Below, one piece after another: positions 12,736 to 24,400 of a stretch of 64,000 nucleotides of DNA. The position numbers and the translations under genes are program-made. Under the pieces are notes generated by a model. The model was not told the origin of the DNA and did no database searches. It saw nothing but the letters and a program-made list of their open reading frames with translations. How positions within the stretch are numbered: position 1 is the stretch's first letter; the number at the start of each line of letters is the position of its first letter. This DNA is from Lasioglossum baleicum (Eukaryota; Arthropoda; Insecta; Hymenoptera; Halictidae): the NCBI RefSeq assembly GCF_051020765.1, contig NC_134930.1, positions 10,106,001 through 10,170,000 on the forward strand. Direction: 5' to 3'.

Positions 12736-13585
12736 GGTGTGCGAGAGAACCCGAGATATCGGGTCGGGTGGGGAACACGACATTTTTTCGGGATAGGGAC
12801 GGGTACCCGAATATTTCGAGATTCTTGAAAGAGTCGGGAATCTTGACATTTTCGAGAATCCAATCGGACTCGACTCGACCTCTTTCCGATTCGTCCCTAC
12901 CATCGGGTTCCTGATATTTCGGATTCTCGCACACCCCTTTTCTTTTAAGTTTAAGGACTGTTAGGGACTACCATCCCCTCTAAAGATGACGGTCGGGGGA
13001 AAAGTGTGGGGTTCCACATGGTACTCTCGAATGCATCGGGCCCATTTCCACTGAAGAAAGACCTAACAGTCCAGGACCCAAAATTGAGACCCGGTCCACC
13101 TCCTACTGGGCCAAAGAATGGTGAGCACTGTGACCCGCTATTTGCATTACTCCAGTGCTCATATATCTTTGGCTCTCTCCTACACCTGTTCTTGTCTTAT
13201 ATAATATCTTTATCATTTAAATGGTTCTCGCACACCTCTAGTATTTACCAAATACGAGCGAAAATTTCGAGATTCTAGGATTTATCGGGATTCTTGACAT
13301 TTTCGAGAATCTAATCTGACTCGACTCGACTTCTTCCTGACTCGGCGCTACTATCGGGTTTCTGATATTTCGGGTTCTTGAACACCCCTAGTATTTACTA
13401 AATACGAGTGAAATTTTTCGAGATTCTCGAATTTATCGGGATTCTTGAAAGAGTCGGGAATCTTGACATTTTCGAGAATCCAATCCGACTTGACTCGACC
13501 TCTTTCCGACTCGTCCCTACCATCGGGTTCCTGATATTTCGGGTTCTCCGCACAGCCCTAGTATTTACTAAATACGAGCGTCATT
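12736..13585. repeat. Degenerate repeat cluster with GGGTGTGCGAGA ends
   Basis: Begins AGGGGTGTGCGAGAACCCG. Three blocks (12810-12935, 13264-13390, 13410-13560) share TTTTCGAGAATC, GACTCGAC and CATCGGGTT...CTGATATTTCGG, each followed by a CACACCCCTAGTATTTAC-type end. A different piece (12950-13200) sits between them. No gene is supported; the frames here are by-products of the repeats. Confidence 0.7.
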
Positions 13586-14004
13586 TGTTGTGCAATAAGA
13601 TGTAAAGTAACTTTACAAGTACAACTTAATTAATTCATAATTAAATCATATTTGTCAATATCGACACGATACTATTTTTCGTTATGCGCTGTTAGGAGAG
13701 GTATAATTCAGAAACACGTTTCTTTATGCATAATTTATTCATCATTCTCGAAATGTCATTATTACTGAAAGCTATCTGCATGCACACTACCAGCTAAAAG
13801 TGTTGGACTATAGGACTACGCTAAGAAAGAAGCGAAAATGTTTAACAAGAAATTGATAAAACTTGTTCGCAAACGTGAAGAAACAAATGTTTCATTTGCA
13901 TTATTAGTGAGTAATGCTTACTTGACACTTCTAGTTGCTAGTGTATGCAGATTTTAGTGGGCAAGAATTTTGCTTGCAGGAAGGATATTAACCAATGTCG
14001 ATAT
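13586..14004 (-). other. 3' flank of gene A
   Basis: Contains a minus-strand AATAAA (rc of TTTATT near 13734), about 270 nt after the stop and a possible polyadenylation signal. For comparison, B and C have AATAAA about 160 nt after their stops (21309, 27168) and D at about 55848. Confidence 0.4.
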
Positions 14005-17000
14005 CTATACAGCGTTCTTCTTGATCCAAGGAATGTGAGACGCGACACGCGTGTAAACTGTGGGATATTTGGCAAGAGCGCACGAGTATGACCAGGATAC
14101 GACACCAACGACCTTGCCTTTGACCACGAGTGGGCCGCCAGAGTCACCCTAAAAGAAAACGTATATAGTCAATCGAATCCGAAGAGTATACGGTAATGCC
14201 TCTTATTTATTTATGTTGCATACTTATGCCCCAGAAATGTCACTTATATCGTATACGGTAAAGTCGAGATGTGCCTGTTCCGAGCAAGGACAGAGATCGT
14301 GTAGGAAAACTATTTTTTATTACTGCGTCGACCGCGCCGAAAGTATAAAGGGTGCCGAACGTAGAATAGGACAGCATGTAAACGCGGACTGCAGCGGAGT
14401 GGCAGCTCGAGCTTCTTGGCTCCTCGCGGGAATGCTCCTCAATGGAAGGGATAGGCGAAGGGACAGTGGTCGTGGAGGTTTTCAGGGAGCTAGATCGCGA
14501 CTTTACTGTACAAACGCTAGTATCGAACGTACGAAAATGGTAGCAAGGAAACAAGACATCGACAATACCGGCGATACGATACTAATCCAATTATAAAAAC
14601 TTAGTTTTCATTTATTCTTCTATGATATTTTTACCAATATATTCGTGACAAACATGAAACATGACACGGTTTCGATTATAGTTACTCGTTTAATCGATTA
14701 TCCGAAATGCGAGGTTCCGAATACTAGAACAGTTATCTATAGTGTTAGATTAAATTTTTACAGATTTGTACAATAGATATAGTTGTATATAGAAACGTAA
14801 ATGGAGAAATCAGAGGTCATCCGTTCGGATAATCGAGGTTCTACCGAATCGTGAATTACACGAGTAAATATGATCAGAATTGCATCGTGTTTGGGTTCAT
14901 TTTAATCGGAAAAACGTCACAAATATGTTGGTCAAAGTTTCATAAAAAAAAAATAACTAAAAATCGTGCACATGTATTTAGCATATACCGAGACATTACT
15001 GCAGTTATCAAAGTAGTACTACAACACGGTGCATCGAGTGTAAACGATGGGTACACTTACGTTGCATGCTCCTCTGGTTGCTTTCGGGTCGTTAGCACAG
15101 ATATAAGAGTCGTAGATGTTCATTCCCATACGTTTGTATGCATTTTTGCAGGTATTTTGGTCGGTTATCTCGAGTGTTGCCTTCTGAAGAGTATTCGGGA
15201 TCTGTCCGCCAACCTTTGATACGCAAAAATCATATTAATGTTGCAATTCGGTGTGCGTATAAGCCAACTGGGCTTTAGTTGGAATGTTAATACTGTACAG
15301 CCCCGATAATGCGATTACTTATCGAAAATCGAATTAAATGTACAAGGTTTCTGCATTATCGTGGGATATGTACGCTGTCGAAACCGTCATTTCGTGCGAT
15401 TTAATCGTGCTCGTGAAGGAGTTATTGTTTAAGAGTACAATGTATCAAAACGTCAAAGAAGCGAGGAACAATTAGGTCGGGACGTACTCCAATGACTGCA
15501 GGTGGGTCGAACAAATAAAAACGCTTTTAGGTCAAAAAGACTAAGATCAAGGGTAGGTCAAGTGACGTGTCTCAAATCTGCCACGAAAAAATGATGCCAC
15601 CAGTGTGTACCACACTAAGATCATTTCCGTGTATGTAATTTGGAAGTTACAATGGGTCGAAGTAAATTTTTCTATAAAAATATTAACAAATAACGCGATG
15701 TTATATACATCATTATATTTTAATTTTTTAATACTGTCACGTATAATATTTTGTGTCCTAGTCGAATTCTCAATTTATAAAAGATTGCATTATGCTCCCA
15801 ACAATGTTTCAAATATATGTATAGCTGAACTGAGAGCCACAGTAGGGTTAATATTCGAATATTGATTTACGAACGCGTACTGCAGACCTCATTTTCACTC
15901 GGCATGGATGCAAGCTGCGTTTGCTATCGCTGTCTTTAAATTGGTTTCTAGTATTTGGGGTTTTGGGGAGGGGGGTTGTATTGGGTCCTCGGAAAATATT
16001 CAACTACTTATATCACTAAAAATATTTCTCTAAAGTGACACTTACGCTGAGTCTACCCCATCCCGACACTACGGCTGGCGATTTAGCGGGAACTGGTTCG
16101 TTTGCATTCGGCAAGGGAACCGTGGATATGTATTTGCCCAGCTTGAATGGTGTCTTTATCTGTGGAAATCAAAATGTTTCTAGAGAAACGTGTACATTAA
16201 CTCTCCTTATTCCGGATACCGTATTTGATCGTGTCACTTCATCGAAAGAAAACCGTTCCACGTTTTGGATCGAACGTAGAGCCTGCTCTTTACTTTACCA
16301 GACTCAAAATTTCTGCCTTTCTCCTATAAATTATGATGTATTTGGTATGTAATACAGTAGATTTGTACTCGGGGCGGCTGCAGATCGAAGTCTCGATCCT
16401 GTAGGATCAATGGTTCAGGAGTTATGTTTGCTTAAAGTTGAGCAATCTGCAGTGTTTTTGACAGGTAAGGGCGCCCCGCCATATTGGTTTGTAGTGACGG
16501 TCGCGCGTCGCTTATTGAATTCGTTGGGTCAGTGGCGGGGCCAAGTTCTGCTCGGTAAGCTGTTCGCGGTCGTCACTACAAACCAATATGGCGCGGCGCC
16601 CTAACCTGTCAAAAACACTGCAAATTGCTCTACTTTAAGCAAGCATAACTCCTGAACCATTGATCCTACAGGATCGAAACTTCGATCTGCAGCCGCTCCG
16701 GGTACAAATCTAGTGGATTACGTACAAAATACATCATAATTTATAGGAGAAAGATACAAATTTTGTGTCCGGTAAAGTGAAGTTTACCCCAACGTTGTTG
16801 ATGTTCAGTTACCTTGAGCAATGCGATGTCATTCACATAAGAGTCCGAGGGTTTGTAGTTCTCGTGCACAATAACTTTCTCAACTTGGTGCACATTTGTC
16901 TGATCTGCCCAGCGTATTGTGCCAACAACAACTTGTAGCGCGTTCGGTGTTCGGCTGTTAACAATATTATTTGGCTTTGTAACACTGCTTCGCGAATTAC

Positions 17001-19182
17001 TGTAATTATCCGGGATTCCGTTGGATAGGAAACTACTGAACTTACCCCACGACGCAGTGGGCTGCTGTGAGAACATAGTTTGCACCGATCACTGATCCAC
17101 CGCAGAAATGACTCTTGGCCGTAGTGGATTGAAGGGACACCTAATCCGCAGTGCAATAACAAATGTTAGTCTGTCCCCGGTTTGCACGTATGTGATTTTC
17201 GGGAATTAGTTTTGCTTTTCATTTTCAGTAAAATAATTTCGTTGTCGGGTAAATGTGTCTATTACTGTGGACGTACGTTTTACTGTGGCATTTTCTCCCA
17301 ATGAGATTAAAATACGTAAAAATAAATATTTTGCCCTGAATTTTGTACAATTCTTATTCATATCATTGCATATATGCGCGGAATTAGTTGATATTCAGTT
17401 AATTTCTTTTAATTGTGCCATTTATCGTGCCATTTTGTGTAAATTATTTTATAGGCGATTTTGTTAAAAATAAAATAATCCCAATTATCGATCGTAAATG
17501 TTGAATATCTAATTTAAAGCTGCTATCGGCGCTATCGTTTCGACCATTTACTAAATTATAGCAATTCTGCAAAAAATGTTTATTTCTCTCCTAACGTTTC
17601 GGTTCCGTTTTGAACCTTTTTCAAAGGTAGAATTTTGCGTCTACAAGAAAATATGTATATATAGTACAGTAAATACATATTTTCTTGTAGACGCAAAATT
17701 CTACCTTTGAAAAAGGTTCAAAACGGAACCGAAACGTTAGGGAAGAACTAAAAATTTTTTACAAAATTGCTATATTTAGTAAATGATCGAAACGGTAGCG
17801 CCAATAGCAGCTTTAAATTAGATATTTGTTAAAAATATTTGTAGCGGAGAATAAACAAGAACGAACACATAAAAGCGACTCTGAATCATTCGAAATTGAT
17901 GAATTACATGGAACAGTTAGAACAGATCGTTGAACTGGTATGAATTTAATTAAAAAATGAAAAATAGGGTAAATGTACCTATTACTGCACAATATATTTT
18001 CCCAACGAGATTAAAACACGTAAAAATAAATATTTTTCCCGGTTAAGACCATTTTTCTTCTTTCTCGATTACCAAAGGACTGTTGTTCACATGCTTCTAC
18101 ATTCATAGAAAGTTTTATTATTATTTAGATACCTAATAATAGGTACTTCTCTCGATACAATAAAAATATAAAAAGAAACTTCTCGTGCCTTTCTAGTAAA
18201 AAAATTAAGCCCTCAGCATTACATGCATTAGAGTGAAGGAGGAGCTCATTACTGTGGCACAAGAATGTCCGTAATACAGCGTGTGTGGTATGAATTGCTA
18301 ACGTTTTATTCGATACCCGTAAGTGGATAGCATACAATTCTAGATAAAGAGTATTAAAGATAAACTAAGAAGATATGGCAATAATTAATCGAAAAGTAAT
18401 GAATACAACGGTAACAAAAATAAAAAACAAATTAAAGTGAAGTGCACGAAAAGTAGTGCACTTATGGAAATGAAAATTAAGAAAAACAAAGAAAGAATAG
18501 AGATTTTAAGAAATACAAAGGAACAAGAGAGAGTTGAGAAACACGAAGGAGTTTACATTGTAAATGCAATTGTGAAGTGTTGTAAACTTCACGATGCTCT
18601 TAATCTAAAACAGCTTCAAACTATAGATAATAGACATTACTCACATATATGTATATTTGTTAAAAGAACTACTGATATGACATGAGTGATATTATACTAC
18701 GGTGTTAAAATTAATAGATGGTTTATTCATTTAAAATGTAATAAACAAAAAAATTATTGGTTACTGTTCTCAGGATTTATTTAAATTAATGTTTAGATAC
18801 GTAGAAACAAACTTGTTTCCGTACGCTCGTGTACCCTATTGTTGCGTTTTTTTTTCTTATAAATTCGTTCTGACTTACCTGGTATGGGATTTCGCCCAAC
18901 TTCGCGTCCTCGCCATTTACGATTCGGGGGTCGAAATCAGGCAACACTCCGGCTGCAATTAGAAAGTTAATTAATTAAGTATTCTGCACGGACGAAAATT
19001 TGAAAAATGAAAACAGTAATTCTTTTTCATTCAATCTACTGTCTTTTATATAATTAAAACATCATAAAAATATTTAAAATTAATGTGGCTTTGATCGTCT
19101 TGCGAACGAGAGCGAACGATGTTATGAACTTACCATTAGCCGCCGCCAACAGCGCGAAAAGGGAGAGCAAAGCTAGAGCCAT
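14005..19182 (-). CDS. Secreted S1-family serine protease A (chymotrypsin/elastase-like), 7 exons, 256 aa
   Basis: Exons, in transcript order: 19134-19182, 18879-18952, 17046-17140, 16813-16954, 16046-16159, 15061-15213, 14005-14148. All introns are GT-AG and the stop is TAG. The start is the only ATG and opens a hydrophobic signal peptide (MALALLSLFALLAAANA). The propeptide ends DPR, followed by IVNG, so the zymogen should be activated by cleavage after Arg26. Catalytic residues are His69 (TAAHC), Asp115 (DIALLK) and Ser212 (GDSGGP). Cysteines fit the pairs 54-70, 180-197 and 208-232. By chymotrypsin numbering the pocket has Gly189, Ala190, Ser216 and Thr226, so it is not trypsin-like (no Asp189); the blocked pocket resembles elastase. 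It is probably a secreted digestive endopeptidase. Intron 2 is almost filled by a repeat and intron 4 by a foldback element. It lies in the same orientation as genes B and C. The family is certain; the substrate is inferred. Confidence 0.9.
16288..16782. mobile_element. Foldback MITE occupying most of intron 4 of gene A
   Basis: Left arm begins CTTTACTTTACC and right arm ends GGTAAAGTGAAG. The arms pair for about 200 bp, including TCCTATAAATTATGATGTAT, GATCAATGGTTCAGGAGTTA and CCATATTGGTTTGTAGTGAC with their mirrors. The centre (about 16505-16555) is GC-rich and unpaired. The element takes up some 495 of 653 intron bases and would make a long hairpin in the pre-mRNA. Confidence 0.85.
17471..17826. 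mobile_element. Foldback element nested in the intron-2 repeat of gene A
   Basis: Arms of about 150 bp (17505-17655 and 17675-17825) are inverted copies around a short centre. TTGTTAAAAAT occurs on both sides (17461-17471 and about 17828-17838) but only once at the matching place in the 41460 copy, so the insertion is visible against an empty site. Each arm holds one copy of the hammerhead-like motif described at 17591 and 17706. Confidence 0.8.
17591..17740. other. Hammerhead-like RNA motif, copies 2 and 3 (inverted pair)
   Basis: On the plus strand 17705-17740 reads CTTTGAAAAA, stem GGTTC-AAAAC-GGAACC, then GAAACGTTAG. The mirror image is at 17591-17626. Both lie in the arms of the foldback element in intron 2 of gene A. 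Confidence 0.5.
18437..18685 (+). pseudogene. Short ORF fragment in the AGGGTAAATG-family element
   Basis: 82 codons, with a Lys/Glu-rich start followed by VNAIVKCCKLHDALNLKQLQ and then DNRHYSHICIFVKR. The second half is recognisable in translated form in the copies near 42270-42340 and 44650-44700 (NLK, LQT, DN and YS motifs), which argues for descent from a once-coding sequence. The spacing of CKL, NLK, N and Y recalls the first repeat of TATA-binding proteins, but this is a weak visual match only. It is probably a dead piece of a transposon gene. Confidence 0.35.
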
Positions 19183-19219
19183 TGTTGCCTGTACGCGGAT
19201 GCCAGAAGTTAGTTAAACT

Positions 19220-19262
19220 CAGACTGGTTACGAAGTGAATCAAATGTCACCTTTATATAGCT
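19220..19262 (-). promoter_or_regulatory. Core promoter of protease gene A
   Basis: On the minus strand TATATAAAG (19252-19260) is followed about 30 nt later by CCAGTCTGAG, a likely initiator, then a 5' leader of about 40 nt to the ATG at 19182. The TATA-initiator spacing is typical. The CAGTCTG core recurs in genes B and C. Confidence 0.6.
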
Positions 19263-19564
19263 ATCGATTAATATCTATCATACATTTTAAAACATTGTTA
19301 TCTTGCTTCCCAGAAAGATTAACCGTTTCTTAATACATGTATTCACGTTTCAAAAGCTTTAATCTCGTTTGAGCTGTATCTCATCTGAAATCTCGCAGAA
19401 GTGATCACTGCGATAAGTGTTATACCATTGGCACATTAGTCTTTAAAAATATAAACAAAGCCTCAACAACTCTTGGATCTTAATCAACCACCAGCAACGT
19501 TGTATTTTTCATCGTTGTATTAAAACATATTCTTAATTAATGCTGATATTTCCTTCGTCATGAG

Positions 19565-19791
19565 TAGACTGCTGATTTTATAGATTTATAACAAAAATTG
19601 GTACGTTCAATTTAAATGTTGTTTGTTCAATTTAAAGCAGTGGACACACACACACACACATAGATAAAAAGATTTAAGAACGTGAACGAATTTTAATTTA
19701 ATGAGATAATTAAAAGAAGAAAGAAATTTTTATTTAGCTCCTGTGTCTTGCGATCGATACAAACATTTTTTAATTTGCACAAAGATCCCTA
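19565..19791. mobile_element. TAGACTGCGG-family MITE between genes A and B
   Basis: The left end is TAGACTGCTGATTTT and the right end AAAGATCCCTA (mirror of TAGGGATCTTT). Near-perfect 8-bp flanks: GTCATGAG at 19557-19564 and GTAATGAG at 19792-19799. A related left-end fragment sits at 26254 on the left side of gene C. Confidence 0.7.
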
Positions 19792-21470
19792 GTAATGAGT
19801 TATTTCATTTTAATTATTTGTTGGTGCTCCAGATAAAGTGTTATATTATTTCATAGAATGCTGTCGCACCACTTTTGAAAAATTAGAGGAAGCGCGTCAA
19901 GCATGCACTACAGTGAAAGCATTCGTCGCCACAGTATCGACGCGTGACTAATAATAATAGACATTCACTCTTAATTGAAAATTGCACTTTACTATCTTTT
20001 ATCGTTCACGTTCTTTTTGTAGACGCTCTAATGTACTTTGTACACGGGAGATAAAGTAAATAGGATTTAGTAATTTATATAATGAATAACAACGAAAAGA
20101 TTTGCGGAGATAGGACACGCAACAATTCAATGATTCATGAAATAAACGGATTCGTTTATCGTTCGGATTCATTGTGTGGATTTGTTAAGAATCTGATGTA
20201 TTTAATATAACAGTGGTGCTACTGAGCATTAAAAACGATTGTTAATAGCGCCTTAAAAATAACAGAAGCACATTTATTCAGATTTTGTTCGATTTTATTA
20301 CGGTGTATGCTGGAATAATGTATTTGTTCAGCAATTTTCAACAAATCCATCGTTTAATCCCAACATCCATAATATACAAACTTCGATACCAAACATTTTT
20401 ACTGGTTCGGAAATTCTGATGTTATAAAGAATCCAATATTCCAGGAATCACTTTAAATGACAAATATGAAACGAAATTTATACTCTCTCTCTCTCTAATG
20501 AACTCCAAGTTACAAATTTAATTGCGCATCATCCCTTTCGTATCGTTTAAAAATTATCGTAATTGATTCATGTGAAATGCTTGCTTCATGCATCGCTATA
20601 AATAAATACTTCGAACATTGCGCAGAGTAAAACGCGGAAAGCGTGTAATTAATCGGATATTTGACAAAGGTATATTTTGTAACATTAACTTTGATCTAAA
20701 GGAAATTTTATTTACCAATTCCCCTTTATAAACTCTCTTTCTGAGAGAGCACTTCATACAAATTTCTTAGAAATTAATACATCGGTTTGGTTTGAAGAAT
20801 TTGAAAATAGGAAAATACAGTAGGTAATGTGAAGAAAGAGTTTAATTATATTTCATGTTTTTACTTGTTTCATATTCTACAGTGATACCCTCCACGAAAC
20901 GTAAATAGCATATAAAAGTGAATCCTCATATTTTTCACACCAAGTGAAACGTCAAAAATTATTTTGAATAGAGAAGAAATATAACGAAAATTTTGCGAAT
21001 AATAACGTAGACGGAATAATCTGAGAGTTGAAACTTACAATTATTGAAATTATGAAGTTGTGTGTACATGGAAATTGATTCGATTTTCTTTATCCAACCA
21101 CATATTGTAATAAAAATTGCACGAAACCTAAATAAATAGAGCCTTGTTGTTTTTGTAATCTAACACGTTTTAATCGCTTTTAGTGCTCGGTTAGGTTTAA
21201 TGTTACGTAGGAAAAATTCAGACAAATAAATCAATTATTGATTACAGTTATGATACAATTATATGTAGGGGTTCTGAGAGAAAACGGTTCATTGTGATAT
21301 AAATGGTTTATTAATGTACACGATCAATATTTACATTTAAATTAACGATATGCATATTGAAATTGATTATTGATATAAAAACATGCTGCATATAGTATGA
21401 ATTTGTCCAGTCTTGTCCATCTATTTGGCTTTAGCAGTTTCATTTACAGTTCGTGTTCCGTTTGTTCGAT

Positions 21471-24400
21471 CTATACAGCGTTTGCTTTAATCCAATTAAG
21501 ATAAGAAGCTACACGGGTGTAAACAGTAGGGTAGTCGGTCCGAGCGCATCCCATAGCCCACGAAACCAGACCCACGATTTTTCCATTGACAGTCAGTGGA
21601 CCGCCAGAGTCACTCTGTAACAATAAAGAAAACGTGTTAGTGAAACGATTGATTAAACATTAAGTTTACAAATTAATATTTAATTACATCCTGAACATTA
21701 TCTTGTCAGAGATTAATTTGCGTGTTCATTAATAAGAGTGTGTCTTTTAAAAATCCGAGAATTAACGTATCAACTTTTCGGAGTAATGGAACCCAAAAGA
21801 GATATGAATTTTGTAGACCGTATCAACAATTTTGCGATTCAATTGAATTTTCAAAGTATAAATGTCCCAATTTCCCGAATACTGCACAGTAAATTGGGTT
21901 AAATCGATAGAATTCAGTCGGCCAGTGTGTTGGAACTATTGAGTTTCAATCACACACACACAAGTTCAAAGAACAGTAGAAAATTATTCAGAAAATACTC
22001 TTCTCTCAGGAACGATTCTCTTTTCCATAGATTTCCATTATCTTTTCCATAGAGTGTAACCAGAGTAGGGCAATAGTCAACTAATATTTAAAAATGACTA
22101 ATAGTACTTTTGAATATTAGTCATAGCAAGATAGTCATTGGTCAAAACTTTTTGATTAGTTAACGATAACTAATTATTTATATTAATGTATGTTAATCGC
22201 ACAATAGTGACTGATAACTACAGATTGATGATTGATCATGAACTACTAATTCACTAATAAGCAATAGCTAACGATTACTTAGAGCTGTGACTAACTATTT
22301 GTCGTTTAGTTATCACTAACTAATCAAACAGTTTTGACTAATAATTATTTTGCTATGACTAACATTCAAAAGGCTGACTATTAGTCATTTTGAAATATTA
22401 GTTGATTATTGCCCTGCTCTAAGTGTGACATGTGCTGTTGTGTCCGATTAAACATTATCTGAACGAAACTTACGTTGCACGATCCTTTCTCGACCTTTGG
22501 ATCGTACGCGCAAACGTGCGATTCGAAGATGTTGTAGCCGGCCTTGTTGTACATGAGTTTGCAGTAATCCTGGTTAGCGATCAGAATGTTGACACGTTGG
22601 AGATGAATGGTTGAGGGCCCGCCTTGCTGCAATTACACGAAGCGTTTCCAATAATTTAAACAGAGATAGAAACGTTACGTTTTAGAACGCGTCTAAAAAG
22701 TTGTAAGCGTTAAAATAACCCTTAGTACTCGAGTGGTGACTCAGAGAGAGAGAGATGCACCACTAAAAATTGCTGTGCCATTATTCAAAATATTGTTTAC
22801 ATTATTAAATGTGTTGGTATCTCATCAATAGACTGCGGATCTTTATGTATTTATGGCCAGAATATAAAATTTCACAGAATTCATTACGACTTTTCCTTAT
22901 TTCGGATCTATAAAGGTTACTACCACTGGAAATACGATTTTATTTGTTCCCAATTTCTTGAAATTTTCCAGCAAAAATTAAAAATTGTGTAAACCGCGGT
23001 CTACTCATCAATTACTACAATTATAAGTGTTGTATGACATTCTATTACACATCAATTTCATATCTATAAAATGAAAAAAATCATATAGAATGGAATTATC
23101 CTAGGCCGGAAGAAATGTTTACTTTTCAAGTTAAAATAGCTCCGACTGCAAAGGGATAATAAATTCTGTAGGTATTCTATGAAACTTGGTAAAACTGAAC
23201 CTTATTTACCTTGAGGTTGCCCCATCCGGAAACCGTGGCCTGCGAATTAGGTTGGATGACGTCGTTTGCGGACGGAAGTGGTACGACAGAGATCAGTTTT
23301 GATTTCGGGAATGGTTTTTCGACCTGCGACAGTAAAAACGATCGTGTAAATGAATACGCGGAGACGTGAATTACGTTGAAAATGTAAGTACTTATGTTTA
23401 ATCACCTTGAGCAAAGCAATATCATTTTTCCAAGAGTCGGAGGGGTTGTAGTTCTCGTGCATGATGATTTTCACGATGTCGCGCTCGACGTTTGGTTTCG
23501 ACAGATTGATCATTCCGGCGACAACTTTGATCCCGGACGGATTTTGGCTGCAAGAAAATGTAGTTACGAGAAAGTCCGCTTCATTTTCTAAAGAAATCAC
23601 ATGTTCGATCAGTGGGCGACATACTCACCCATGGACGCAGTGAGCCGCGGTGATAACATAATTTTCGTTGAGAACCGATCCGCCGCAGAAGTGGAAATTG
23701 CTACCTACGTATTGGAGGGACACCTGAAAACAAGAGGAGTCCCTTTTATCGCACAGTTCTGAATAATTTAATTAAATCTGAACAGATAGGATCTCGGTAT
23801 TTTGGTGCGTTCCTCCATGGCAGAATTCTTTTGTTATTAAAATCCTGCTGCATCAGCATCAAGCAGAACTACTCATCACAAATTGTCATTGCTTGTCTAG
23901 CAGTATCGATTCGATCGCTGTGGAATTCAATTGTCGTTCTAGTTGTAACACCTTACAATTCTTATGAGCTTTTCGTATGAAAATCAACACTTTTAAAACG
24001 AGAGTGGACGAATAGTAACAAAGAATCTTTTGTGTAACCATTTTTGAGATACGCACATAGAGTTAAATATTATTATATTAAATCTTTAATTTGATATAGC
24101 AAATGTCTACGATATGTACAACTGAGATGCTGCATTTTTCTGACATCAGTTTTATGTTGTGCCCTACATTTTCAATGTGGATTGCGAGAGATGAATCGAA
24201 GATGCTACGCGGTAGAATTGCAGACTCAGCTGATTCTACTTGCATATACATTATACTCCCGAGTTTCCGTTACACGTTGCATCCTGGAATCCTCATTTAC
24301 GAGTTTCTCCCTCATCAAATAACCGTAGATTATAACAGGGAAGTACTGGTGCTCACCTGATACGGAATTTCGCCTTCCTTCGCGTTCTCCCCATTCACGA

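Larger units (their letters stand above)
17247..18836 (+). mobile_element. Non-autonomous DNA element (AGGGTAAATG family) filling intron 2 of gene A
   Basis: It begins GGGTAAATGTGTCTATTACT and ends CCGTACGCTCGTGTACCCTA; the two ends are roughly inverted (AGGGTA...TACCCT). Long stretches match 40940-42470 and, in shorter form, 11690-12010 (inverted) and 44590-44820, so this is a dispersed family. A foldback element is nested inside at about 17471-17826. The element carries a short open frame (18437-18685) on the strand opposite gene A, with traces of the same frame in two other copies. Confidence 0.7.

Noticed and set aside
14213..14596. 127-codon plus-strand frame inside gene A
   Set aside because: It lies in intron 6 of gene A on the opposite strand, has no recognisable motif, and overlaps an equally open minus frame.
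21614..21616. Gene B as a pseudogene because of the altered GDSGGP motif
   Set aside because: All seven exons keep frame, splice signals, triad and disulfides; one changed residue is better read as altered function.
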